Under the pieces are notes generated by a model, which was not told the origin of the DNA, searched no databases, and saw only the letters and a list, made by a program, of their open reading frames with translations. DNA of 8,453 nucleotides from Bacteroidota bacterium. Its GTDB lineage: Bacteria; Bacteroidota; Bacteroidia; Flavobacteriales_D; Crocinitomicaceae. Shown in pieces: positions 1 to 6,657 of this stretch. Position 1 is the first letter of the stretch; each line of letters opens with the position of its first letter. The DNA is taken from assembly GCA_018825925.1 (NCBI GenBank), contig JAHKAT010000350.1, forward strand, positions 1 through 8,453, in the 5' to 3' direction. The translations under genes and the position numbers were made by a program.

Positions 1-1955
1 AACTCCACAGTATACCAACACCAGCGGAAAAGAAAACACTGAGACAAAAGCTGTTTGGCAATTCCAACCTTGCTTCACCTTCAACTGTTAAAGTCCCTAC
101 AGATGGTTTGAATAAATTGAATAAAGAGATTCATCAAATCAAAGATCGTGAAACGAGAAAAGAACAGGAAGCCAACACCACATTAATTCAGCTTCAACAA
201 AAAAGTAAAACCTTGTCATTAGCCATAACTAGTGGATTTGCCTATTTTGAAAAGGGGATACTTGACAATTTAGAACAAGAAGCAGAAAAAGCCTCAAACA
301 GCAGTAAAACGATATCCTATGTATTGATCATCTTTAGCGTGTTGGTAGCCTCTTTAATAGCAATTGCTCTGTATTCAATCTACCTTTACATCAGTAAAAA
401 CAATGCCTATAATAAGGAATTAGAAGTTGCTAAAGTTCGATCCGACGAACTCGTTCAAACCAAAGAGCGGTTTTTAGCAAACATGAGTCACGAGATTCGA
501 ACACCTCTAAATGCAATTTCTGGTTTTGCTTCATTGCTGGCAAAAGAAAAAATGGATCCTAAACAAAAAGAGAAAGTGGACATCATACATCAATCGAGTC
601 ACCACCTCACCGAATTAATTAACCAAATTTTGGATTTAACGAAACTACAATCCAATAAAATGATCGTTGAGAATACAGCATTTAACTTGGCTACAGAAGT
701 ATCCTGGATTTCGAAAATCATGGAGAATGAAGTTGAAAAACGCAATAATAAATTTTCAATGCAGGTAGGTGAAGCCGTGCCAAATCATTTGATTGGCGAC
801 CCCATGAAACTGAAACAAATCATACTAAACCTTTGCAGCAATGCTATAAAATTTACTGAAAATGGAATGGTTGAGTTAAACATACAATCCGTTCAACTAA
901 ACAACCAAGAAATTGAATTACGATTGAAGGTTTCAGATACAGGCATTGGTATTTCACAAGAAAAGCAAGCAACAATTTTTGATGAATTTGAACAAGCAGA
1001 AACGAGCACTCAGCGTCAATACGGAGGTACTGGTCTAGGACTTTCGATTACAAAAAAACTCGTTGAATTAATGAAAGGAAAGCTATACTTACAAAGTGAA
1101 ATGGGCAAAGGAACAACTATTAGCGTCCATCTGCCGTTTTCTATTTCCGATAAAGAAATTAACTCAAAGACTTTGGTTTCAAAATCAGAATTTAAACTAT
1201 TAAAGGGTAAAAATATTTTAATTGTGGACGATGAACCATTTAATAGAAAATTACTTTCTACGCTTTTGCAGCAACAAAATGTGTTCACAAACGAAGCAAT
1301 CAATGGTCAGGAAGCCATTGAAAAAATTCAACAAGACCATTATGATATTGTTTTCATGGATTTACGAATGCCTGTAATGGATGGAATTACAGCAGTTAAA
1401 ATTATACGTAAAGAATTGATGAAATCCAAAGACGAACTAGTGATTATTGGGTTAACTGCGAATGCCCAAATGGTTGACGAACAAACCTATCTAAACGCAG
1501 GTTTTAATGCGTATATGGAAAAACCCTTTACTGAAGACAAATTAATTGAAGCCTTGCTAAAAAAACACCCTATGCCTGACGAAATAGATGAATTACCCTT
1601 GTTTGATTTGACAAATTTAAAACAGCTCAGCAACGGTGACGGCGAGTTTTTTGAAGAAATGATATCCTCATTTATAGAAACCACGCTTTCTGGAATGAAG
1701 GATCTAAACAAATTAAGTAAGGCAAAAGACTGGAACAATGTTGCAGAAATTGCACACAAAATAGCCTCGCCCTGTTCTCATTTAGAGGCAAAAAAAATGC
1801 ATGAATTACTCCGTACAATTGAGAATAATTCTCGGGAAATGAAAGACATATCTGTGGTCAAGAAAAAGATAGAGGAATTAAATCAAGTAGTGGAATTAAT
1901 CGTTCTTCAAATGTCAAAAGAAACGGGAATCATTTTTAAACCAGAAAATAACTAA
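1..1955 (+). CDS. Hybrid sensor histidine kinase with receiver and C-terminal HPt domain (5' end outside window)
   Basis: Membrane hybrid kinase, the likely input of a multistep phosphorelay. The frame is open from base 3 with no stop before the TTG at 108, so the true start is off the window; residues below count from that TTG. Order: helical, probably extracytoplasmic segment (1-67), one transmembrane helix (about 69-95), HisKA with the H-box NMSHEIRTPLNAI (phospho-His128), HATPase with N-box N245, G1 DTGIGI (277-282) and G2 GGTGLGL (306-312), then a receiver (368-485) with DD pair D374/D375, phosphoacceptor D418, T450 and K472. An HPt domain (about 503-605) ends the protein, with H550 in the motif AHKIASP. 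All catalytic and phosphotransfer residues are intact. A sensor region and first membrane helix presumably lie upstream of the window. The sigma-54 activator gene follows after 9 bases, so the two are probably one transcript and HPt is expected to phosphorylate that activator. The signal sensed cannot be told. Confidence 0.95.
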   Translation, partial: LHSIPTPAEKKTLRQKLFGNSNLASPSTVKVPTDGLNKLNKEIHQIKDRETRKEQEANTTLIQLQQKSKTLSLAITSGFAYFEKGILDNLEQEAEKASNSSKTISYVLIIFSVLVASLIAIALYSIYLYISKNNAYNKELEVAKVRSDELVQTKERFLANMSHEIRTPLNAISGFASLLAKEKMDPKQKEKVDIIHQSSHHLTELINQILDLTKLQSNKMIVENTAFNLATEVSWISKIMENEVEKRNNKFSMQVGEAVPNHLIGDPMKLKQIILNLCSNAIKFTENGMVELNIQSVQLNNQEIELRLKVSDTGIGISQEKQATIFDEFEQAETSTQRQYGGTGLGLSITKKLVELMKGKLYLQSEMGKGTTISVHLPFSISDKEINSKTLVSKSEFKLLKGKNILIVDDEPFNRKLLSTLLQQQNVFTNEAINGQEAIEKIQQDHYDIVFMDLRMPVMDGITAVKIIRKELMKSKDELVIIGLTANAQMVDEQTYLNAGFNAYMEKPFTEDKLIEALLKKHPMPDEIDELPLFDLTNLKQLSNGDGEFFEEMISSFIETTLSGMKDLNKLSKAKDWNNVAEIAHKIASPCSHLEAKKMHELLRTIENNSREMKDISVVKKKIEELNQVVELIVLQMSKETGIIFKPENN

Positions 1956-1964
1956 ATTCAACAC

Positions 1965-3338
1965 ATGAATACGGAGGCTCCCTTCACCATTTTTGTTGTA
2001 GAAGATAATGAGTGGTACAATAAGTTATTGGTACACAACTTATCACTCAACCCTGACTTTGTCATTAAATCCTTTGGAACAGGGAATGAGGCGATTGCAC
2101 ATCTTCACGAAAACCCAAATGTGATTACGGTAGATTACCGTTTGCCAGACATGGATGGTGAAAAATTATTAGAGAAAATAAAATCAATCAATGAGTCTAT
2201 TGAGGTGATTATTATTTCTGAACAAGAAGATATAAAAACAGCCGTTAACCTTCTTAAATCAGGAGCATATGACTATCTCGTAAAAACTAAAGATATTCGA
2301 GATTCACTTTTACATACCATACAACACATTCGAAAGAATGTCGGTTTGCAAAAACGCATCGCCACTTTAGAAAAAGAAGTCACCAAGAAATATGAATTTG
2401 AAAAAACGATAATCGGTAAAAGTCAAGGTATAGTGAAACTTTTCGCCTTACTTCAAAAGGCCCTTTCAACCAATATTACCGTCTCAATTTCTGGTGAAAC
2501 AGGTACTGGAAAAGAAGTAGTTGCCAAGGCAATTCATTATAATTCAGATCGAAAAAACAAACCATTTGTTGCTGTAAACGTTGCAGCCATCCCGTCAGAA
2601 CTATTTGAAAGTGAATTATTTGGGCATGAAAAAGGTTCATTTACGGGTGCGATTGCCCAACGTTTGGGGAAGTTTGAAGAAGCGCAAGGAGGGACTCTGT
2701 TTTTAGATGAAATCGCCGAAATGGATTTAAATTTTCAGGCTAAACTTTTACGAGCACTTCAAGAAAAGGAAATCATTAGAGTAGGAAGTAACAAACCGGT
2801 CAAAACGGATTGTAGAATTATTGTAGCCACTCATAAAAATTTATTGGAAGAAGTGAAAAAAGGAACTTTTAGAGAAGACCTATATTATCGATTATTTGGG
2901 TTACCTATTCAGCTTCCTCCACTTCGCGAACGGGATAAAGATATATTGATACTCTCAAAAACCTTCATTGGAGCATTTTGTAAAGAAAATGGTCTCCCCG
3001 AAAAATCGATTAGCAGCGAAGCAAAATTGAAGTTAATGGCATACGCCTGGCCAGGAAACGTTCGCGAACTAAAATCGGTTGTTGAATTGGCCTGCGTGAT
3101 GTCTGCCAAAGAAGAGATCGAGGCTTCAGACATCATGATTGCATCAACAGACGCTTTGCCTAGTGTGCTTTTTGAAGAATTGTCGCTTCGAGAATACAAC
3201 CGTCGAATTGTCAATGTTTTTATGGAAAGATATGATAGCAATACTAAAATTGTTGCAGACAAATTGGATATCGGTCAAACCACTGTTTATCGCCTTCTGA
3301 AAGAGGATAAACTCGTTAACGAAGAAGGTTCAAATTGA
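1965..3338 (+). CDS. NtrC-family sigma-54-dependent response regulator (REC-AAA+-Fis HTH)
   Basis: Transcription activator that, once phosphorylated, should hydrolyse ATP to open sigma-54 RNA polymerase promoters. The 457 residues match the normal length of the family. The receiver (about 8-122) has acidic pair E13/D14, phosphoacceptor D57, S85 in the Thr/Ser position and K107. A linker helix leads to the AAA+ domain (about 148-390): Walker A GETGTGKE (177-184), sigma-54 contact loop GSFTGA (224-229, Ser in place of the usual Ala), Walker B TLFLDE (D248, E249), arginine-finger region FREDLYYR (R303, R309) and sensor II WPGNVREL (362-369). A Fis-type helix-turn-helix sits at about 428-446. The ATG lies 9 bases after the kinase stop, with no clear Shine-Dalgarno, as is usual in Bacteroidota. 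Its partner is most likely the upstream hybrid kinase. Its likely target is the sigma-54-like promoter in the next spacer. No ortholog name can be assigned. Confidence 0.95.
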   Translation: MNTEAPFTIFVVEDNEWYNKLLVHNLSLNPDFVIKSFGTGNEAIAHLHENPNVITVDYRLPDMDGEKLLEKIKSINESIEVIIISEQEDIKTAVNLLKSGAYDYLVKTKDIRDSLLHTIQHIRKNVGLQKRIATLEKEVTKKYEFEKTIIGKSQGIVKLFALLQKALSTNITVSISGETGTGKEVVAKAIHYNSDRKNKPFVAVNVAAIPSELFESELFGHEKGSFTGAIAQRLGKFEEAQGGTLFLDEIAEMDLNFQAKLLRALQEKEIIRVGSNKPVKTDCRIIVATHKNLLEEVKKGTFREDLYYRLFGLPIQLPPLRERDKDILILSKTFIGAFCKENGLPEKSISSEAKLKLMAYAWPGNVRELKSVVELACVMSAKEEIEASDIMIASTDALPSVLFEELSLREYNRRIVNVFMERYDSNTKIVADKLDIGQTTVYRLLKEDKLVNEEGSN

Positions 3339-3339
3339 A
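3329..3339. promoter_or_regulatory. Candidate activator site 1 (TTCAA-A-TTGAA palindrome)
   Basis: A perfect odd palindrome with 5-bp arms around a central A, overlapping the stop codon of the sigma-54 activator gene. The same core recurs 19 bp downstream. Its centre (3334) is about 106 bp upstream of the start point predicted from the -24/-12 element, within the usual range for NtrC-type enhancer sites. That it binds the neighbouring Fis-HTH protein is inference; AT-rich palindromes also arise by chance. Confidence 0.4.
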
Positions 3340-3345
3340 AACGAA

Positions 3346-3360
3346 TTTTCAAATTGAAAA
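3346..3360. promoter_or_regulatory. Candidate activator site 2 (TTTTCAA-A-TTGAAAA palindrome)
   Basis: A perfect 15-bp odd palindrome with 7-bp arms, sharing the 13-base string TTCAAATTGAAAA with the copy at 3329-3341. The centre (3353) is about 62 bp upstream of the GG of the -24 element and about 87 bp upstream of the predicted start point. The longer arms make it the stronger of the two candidate sites. By eye I find no other TTCAA-N-TTGAA in the window. Confidence 0.42.
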
Positions 3361-3413
3361 AATAAGCTTTGTTTTCTGATTGTACTTAGTTGATTTTCAT
3401 TTAGATATGTTTT

Positions 3414-3429
3414 AGGAACACTTTATGCA
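3414..3429 (+). promoter_or_regulatory. Candidate sigma-54 (-24/-12) promoter
   Basis: The 16-mer AGGAACACTTTATGCA has the invariant GG (3415-3416) and GC (3427-3428) separated by exactly 10 bases, as sigma-54 promoters require. Against TGGCAYRNNNNTTGCW it matches 9 of 12 specified positions; the mismatches are at the first T, the C after GG and the first T before TGC. Transcription would start near 3440, leaving a leader of about 17 bases that contains the AAGGA ribosome site. A gene for a sigma-54 activator lies immediately upstream. RpoN itself is not in the window. Confidence 0.55.
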
Positions 3430-3445
3430 TTCCTTCTTTTATCAA

Positions 3446-3450
3446 AAGGA
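3446..3450 (+). promoter_or_regulatory. Ribosome binding site AAGGA
   Basis: AAGGA lies 6 bases before the ATG of the stand-alone receiver gene. The other starts in this window lack a comparable Shine-Dalgarno motif at good spacing, so this gene may be translated more strongly once induced. Confidence 0.6.
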
Positions 3451-3456
3451 AAAAAT

Positions 3457-3900
3457 ATGAACACGAACAAAAAACTTGAGGTATTGGTTTTAGAAGATCA
3501 TTATTACTCCAATAAAATTTTATCGAAATACGTAAATGACCTTTTGGAAAAGCATCTCCCAAAAGAGACTGGATATGAAGTTCAATCTTTTAAATCAGGA
3601 ACAGAGTGTATTCTAAATGTGTCTAAAACACTTGACATTGCCATTTTGGATTATTATCTTACACACGATGATTCTGATGCTAGTGTTCACTTAAATGGCC
3701 ACGAAATTATGCGCTATATTTTAAAGGTATCTCCAGAATGTAAAATTATTATGGTCAGCGCCCTTAGAAATCCCAGTGTCGTTTCTCAAATAAAAGATGA
3801 CGGCGTTTTCGCTTATATTGATAAGCATGTTCAAACACACGAAGAGATAGGAAAAGCTCTTCAAGAAGTAATTGAATCAAATTTTACTAAAACAAATTAA
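3457..3900 (+). CDS. Stand-alone response regulator receiver protein
   Basis: A single receiver domain of 147 residues with no output domain, probably cytoplasmic. The acidic pair E13/D14, phosphoacceptor D65 (AILDYYL), S101 in the Thr/Ser position and K123 are all present, so it should accept phosphate. Compared with a typical receiver, the loop after D65 is longer by several residues and acidic (about 69-80, HDDSDASVH), and there is extra sequence between helix 1 and strand 2 (about 31-41). Its helix 1 resembles that of the upstream sigma-54 activator: both have ED at 13-14 and NK[IL]L at 19-22, and both continue as SF..G.E.I after strand 2. This suggests a shared phosphodonor, the HPt domain of the hybrid kinase. 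It sits behind the candidate sigma-54 promoter and 2 bases ahead of the barrel gene. A phosphate sink, a feedback element or a protein-interaction switch are all possible; the sequence does not choose. Confidence 0.92.
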   Translation: MNTNKKLEVLVLEDHYYSNKILSKYVNDLLEKHLPKETGYEVQSFKSGTECILNVSKTLDIAILDYYLTHDDSDASVHLNGHEIMRYILKVSPECKIIMVSALRNPSVVSQIKDDGVFAYIDKHVQTHEEIGKALQEVIESNFTKTN

Positions 3901-3902
3901 CC

Positions 3903-4589
3903 ATGAATACGACTATTAAACATTTAGCTATTTTTCTAGTGATTACAACTGCAATAATAGGGTTACAAAAAGTCAACGCCCAAATTGACAAAGGATTCCA
4001 CCACGGTATACGATTAGGCATAGGTGAGTCCATCGTTGATTTTCAAGATAAATCTGGCGAAAACACCCTGTTAATGTATACTGGTGGACTTTCAACCAAT
4101 TATCAATTTAATCGCTTTATTGGTTTGAGTGCTGATTTCTTGATTACAGCTAGAGGTGGGAGAAGAGACGGGTATTACACGGATAATTCGTTGATTGGAA
4201 AAAAAGATTTTTATTTCACCGACACCTATCGATTAAATTATGTCGATATCCCTTTAATGGCAAAACTATCCCTGCCTATAGGAAGTGGTTTCGCATTCCG
4301 CGCATATACAGGTCCAAGTTTAAACTTTCTTTTCAGCGGTTATGAAACACGTGAATATGAAGATCCTAACTACGATGAAAACAACGGCTATAAAAGTCGT
4401 GAATTAAAAAAGTTAAACGTAGCTGATGGTGGATGGGTTTTTGGAGTTGGAACAGACGTTTTAACTGGTGATGGAGGAGCTTTCGTTCTTGATTTGAGAG
4501 CAACCTTAGGAACTCAAACAGCAGGGACCATCCAATCCACTTCAGTCATTAATAATTCCTACATGATTTCATTTGCTTATTTGTTCTAA
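3903..4589 (+). CDS. Outer-membrane beta-barrel protein, PorT-like (OMP_b-brl_2 type)
   Basis: Probable outer-membrane protein of 228 residues. A signal peptide (1-26) has the hydrophobic core LAIFLVITTAIIGL and probable cleavage after KVNA, before QIDKG. The mature part shows alternating amphipathic strands, the motif LNYVDIPLMAKLSL (111-124) followed by an aromatic, Gly-rich strand (about 130-146), which is characteristic of the Bacteroidota PorT-like barrel family, and a C-terminal Phe (SYMISFAYLF) as for a barrel-assembly signal. About 200 mature residues suggest a small barrel of roughly eight strands; I cannot count them firmly. A charged, Tyr-rich segment (about 148-168) is probably a surface loop. 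The ATG is 2 bases after the receiver stop with no Shine-Dalgarno of its own, so translation is probably coupled. Transport, adhesion or a purely structural role cannot be decided. Confidence 0.87.
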   Translation: MNTTIKHLAIFLVITTAIIGLQKVNAQIDKGFHHGIRLGIGESIVDFQDKSGENTLLMYTGGLSTNYQFNRFIGLSADFLITARGGRRDGYYTDNSLIGKKDFYFTDTYRLNYVDIPLMAKLSLPIGSGFAFRAYTGPSLNFLFSGYETREYEDPNYDENNGYKSRELKKLNVADGGWVFGVGTDVLTGDGGAFVLDLRATLGTQTAGTIQSTSVINNSYMISFAYLF

Positions 4590-4592
4590 AAT

Positions 4593-5948
4593 TTAGAAAA
4601 TAGGGAAAATCAATTCTATAATATGTCGACTGCCGTTTTCAATGCGGTAGTCGATTTTTCCATTGTGGTATTCCACAATTCGCTTCACAATTCCTAAGCC
4701 TAACCCCGAACCTTGAACGCTACTATTGTGTCGACCGCGCACAAATGGTTCCAATAAATCCATAGGAGAATGAATCTCTGCATTGCTGCTTTCATTCTTA
4801 AGAGTCAAAACAATCGTCTCCTCCTTTCTCCCAATATTTACAATCACTTTTTTATCATTTGAATATAAATAGGCATTTCTAAACAAATTGGAAAATGCAA
4901 TTAACAGTAAGCTTTTAGAGCCTAGTAATTCCATTTCTACATCTTCTGAAACTATATCAAACTCGAATTTAAAGTCTGGAGAATTGACCGATATTTCATC
5001 GTAGGCTTCAAATATTGCTTCATCTATCCTTATTTTGTCTGATTTTTCAATGTCATCCCGATCTATGCGCGCAAGTGTTAATAAGGAGCTTATTAAATCA
5101 GACGTTTGAAATGCATCTCTTTTGATCGCTTTAATATAATCAATGGTTTCAGGAGTATGATTCGATTGAATTAATAGATTCTCCAACTGAAACAAAATAC
5201 GTGATATTGGTGTTCTTAATTCATGACTGGCATGAGAAGTGAAATTTGCTTGTGTCTTATATCCTTCATCTATTCTTCCTAACATTTCATTAAATGAAGC
5301 CTTAAGAAGGTCAATTTCATCCTTTTTCCCCGACTCCAAAATTGGTTGATGAAGGTTTTTTGTTGAAATTAAGTCAATCTCTTCTTGCAACTTATCTAAA
5401 GGTGAAAGAAGTCTTTTTATCAATTTAGAGGTACTGAGTGAGATCACCAAAACGGATACAACGAACGTTCCAAGTAAAACGTATTTTAGAAAATCTAATT
5501 TTATTTTCCCAAACTTATCTTCGGCAGCGATATAAATAATGTAATGATCCTCTTGGTCTTTCACCTTAAGTCCAACAATCTCTAAAGTTTTGAAAGCTAA
5601 ATAACTTTCTTCAACACCTACAATTCTTTCTTGAATTTGCGAAGAAATTAACCAGTCGTATACAGGCAAACTTGAGAATATCACCTCTCCTTTCTGATTT
5701 TGAATCACGATACATTCTTTCCACATTTTGTAGGGTGCATCTTTTTCAATACGATATAGCAAGCTTTGGTCAATTTCTTGAATTTCCAACAATAAACGAG
5801 CCGTTGATTTTGCCTTTTTTTCAAGGCGGTCGGTGAAATCTTCTTTTCGGAAGCTGGCGAACAAAAAATAAACGGAAATAAAGGAAGCACCTATTACAAG
5901 AGCAAAAGTAATCGTTACATTAAACGCTACTCTTTGTTTTAAATTCAT
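4593..5948 (-). CDS. HAMP-type sensor histidine kinase of an OmpR-class two-component pair
   Basis: Inner-membrane kinase of 451 residues, partner of the regulator encoded just upstream. Order: transmembrane helix 1 (about 9-31), an extracytoplasmic sensing region of about 120 residues (33-153), transmembrane helix 2 (about 154-173), HAMP linker (about 174-227), HisKA with SHASHELRTPI (phospho-His242), and HATPase with N-box N358 (FRNAYLYS) and G2 GSGLGLGI (413-420). The F-box region is LLEPFVRG (398-405). The G1 box is unusual: where DxGxGI is expected the sequence reads LKNESSNAE (383-391), with Asn and no glycines. Some Bacteroidota kinases have related N-E-x variants, so it may still bind ATP. 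The start overlaps the regulator stop as ATGA, so translation is coupled. The gene ends 3 bases from the stop of the convergent barrel gene. The signal sensed is unknown. Confidence 0.95.
   Translation of the reverse strand: MNLKQRVAFNVTITFALVIGASFISVYFLFASFRKEDFTDRLEKKAKSTARLLLEIQEIDQSLLYRIEKDAPYKMWKECIVIQNQKGEVIFSSLPVYDWLISSQIQERIVGVEESYLAFKTLEIVGLKVKDQEDHYIIYIAAEDKFGKIKLDFLKYVLLGTFVVSVLVISLSTSKLIKRLLSPLDKLQEEIDLISTKNLHQPILESGKKDEIDLLKASFNEMLGRIDEGYKTQANFTSHASHELRTPISRILFQLENLLIQSNHTPETIDYIKAIKRDAFQTSDLISSLLTLARIDRDDIEKSDKIRIDEAIFEAYDEISVNSPDFKFEFDIVSEDVEMELLGSKSLLLIAFSNLFRNAYLYSNDKKVIVNIGRKEETIVLTLKNESSNAEIHSPMDLLEPFVRGRHNSSVQGSGLGLGIVKRIVEYHNGKIDYRIENGSRHIIELIFPIF
4626..4659 (+). terminator. 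Intrinsic terminator of the receiver/barrel operon
   Basis: A 10-bp stem (TCGACTGCCG at 4626-4635 with CGGTAGTCGA at 4645-4654, one G-U pair) encloses a 9-base loop and is followed directly by five T (4655-4659). It begins 37 bases after the barrel stop codon and lies within codons for about residues 431-441 of the convergent kinase. On the - strand the hairpin is not followed by a T run, so it should act on + strand transcripts only. Confidence 0.7.
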
Positions 5949-6622
5949 TCCTCTGAAAGGTAATAACCGTAGCCCGTTTTTGTAAACAATAATTTTTTAT
6001 CAAAATCCCTATCTACTTTTTTGCGCAAGAAGTTCATATACACCTCAATCGTATTGTAGTTCGTCTCAAAGTAAATATTCCAAACGTTCTCGGCTAGCAT
6101 TTGTTTACTTATCACTTTGTTCTTATTTCTTGCTAAAAACAACAATAAATTGTATTCTTTTGGCGTGAGTTCAATCTCCTTTGAAGCCCTAAAAACCTTT
6201 TTTTCTCCTACTTGAATTTCGAGATCTGCAATTCTTATAATTTCATCTTCTTGAAGAACGGCCCCTCGTTTTAAAAGCGAATTTATACGTAGAAATAGTT
6301 CGTCTAAATGAAAGGGTTTCACCAGATAATCATCGGCTCCAAGGTTATACGCTTGTTGTTTATCCCGAATATCACCGTATGCCGTTAGCATAATGATAGG
6401 TGTGTTTTTATTTTTAGAACGAATCCGTTCACAAACCTCCATTCCGCTCAATCCTGGCAGATTGACATCCAGAAGGTATACACCATAATTTTCTTCTTCT
6501 ATACGTTTTAGGAAATTTTCACCATCCTCTTCTCTATCGCATTCAAAATCTCTACTTGCTAAATAAGTTGAAACTTCTTTTGACAACACAGCATCATCTT
6601 CCAGTAAAATTACCCTCTTCAT
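5945..6622 (-). CDS. OmpR/PhoB-family response regulator
   Basis: DNA-binding regulator of 225 residues, typical length for the family. The receiver (about 1-118) has acidic residues E8/D9/D10, phosphoacceptor D52 (YLLDVNLPGLSG), T80 and K102 (LVKPF). The winged-helix effector domain (about 128-223) has LTPKEYNLLLFLARN before the recognition region TIEVYMNFLRKKVD and the terminal wing TKTGYGYYL. It is followed by its kinase with a 4-base ATGA overlap, a tight two-component operon. The 35 bases between its ATG and the stop of the upstream surface-protein gene are very AT-rich and show no terminator and no convincing promoter or Shine-Dalgarno, so read-through from the surface-protein gene is possible. 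The target genes cannot be told from this window. Confidence 0.96.
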   Translation of the reverse strand: MKRVILLEDDAVLSKEVSTYLASRDFECDREEDGENFLKRIEEENYGVYLLDVNLPGLSGMEVCERIRSKNKNTPIIMLTAYGDIRDKQQAYNLGADDYLVKPFHLDELFLRINSLLKRGAVLQEDEIIRIADLEIQVGEKKVFRASKEIELTPKEYNLLLFLARNKNKVISKQMLAENVWNIYFETNYNTIEVYMNFLRKKVDRDFDKKLLFTKTGYGYYLSEE

Positions 6623-6657
6623 ATATTTAAAAAAAATTAATGAGTCTAAAAGTAATT

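Noticed and set aside
108..110. TTG as the start codon of the hybrid kinase
   Set aside because: The same frame runs open and protein-like to the left edge, no ribosome site precedes the TTG, and a sensor region is expected further upstream. The gene is cut by the window instead.
1016..1759. Open - strand frames at 1016-1303 and 1487-1759
   Set aside because: They lie antisense to the HATPase, receiver and HPt coding regions of a well-conserved gene and look like no family I recognise; they are shadows of the real frame.
2909..3262. Open - strand frame of 117 codons
   Set aside because: Antisense to the AAA+ and HTH parts of the sigma-54 activator, with low-complexity Ser/Leu-rich content and no domain.
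3383..3395. IHF-like site (TAC-TTAG-TTGATT) between the palindromes and the -24/-12 element
   Set aside because: One mismatch to the E. coli consensus in a very AT-rich stretch, and that consensus may not apply in Bacteroidota. The position would be right for a bending site, but the support is too weak.
5705..5890. Small - strand frame of 61 codons inside the HAMP-type kinase
   Set aside because: Out of frame within the sensing region of an intact kinase; no recognisable features.
6623..6657. TACTTTTA on the - strand as a Bacteroidota -7 element ahead of the regulator gene
   Set aside because: It departs from TAnnTTTG at the final G, no -33 TTG was found to pair with it, and such strings are frequent in AT-rich DNA.
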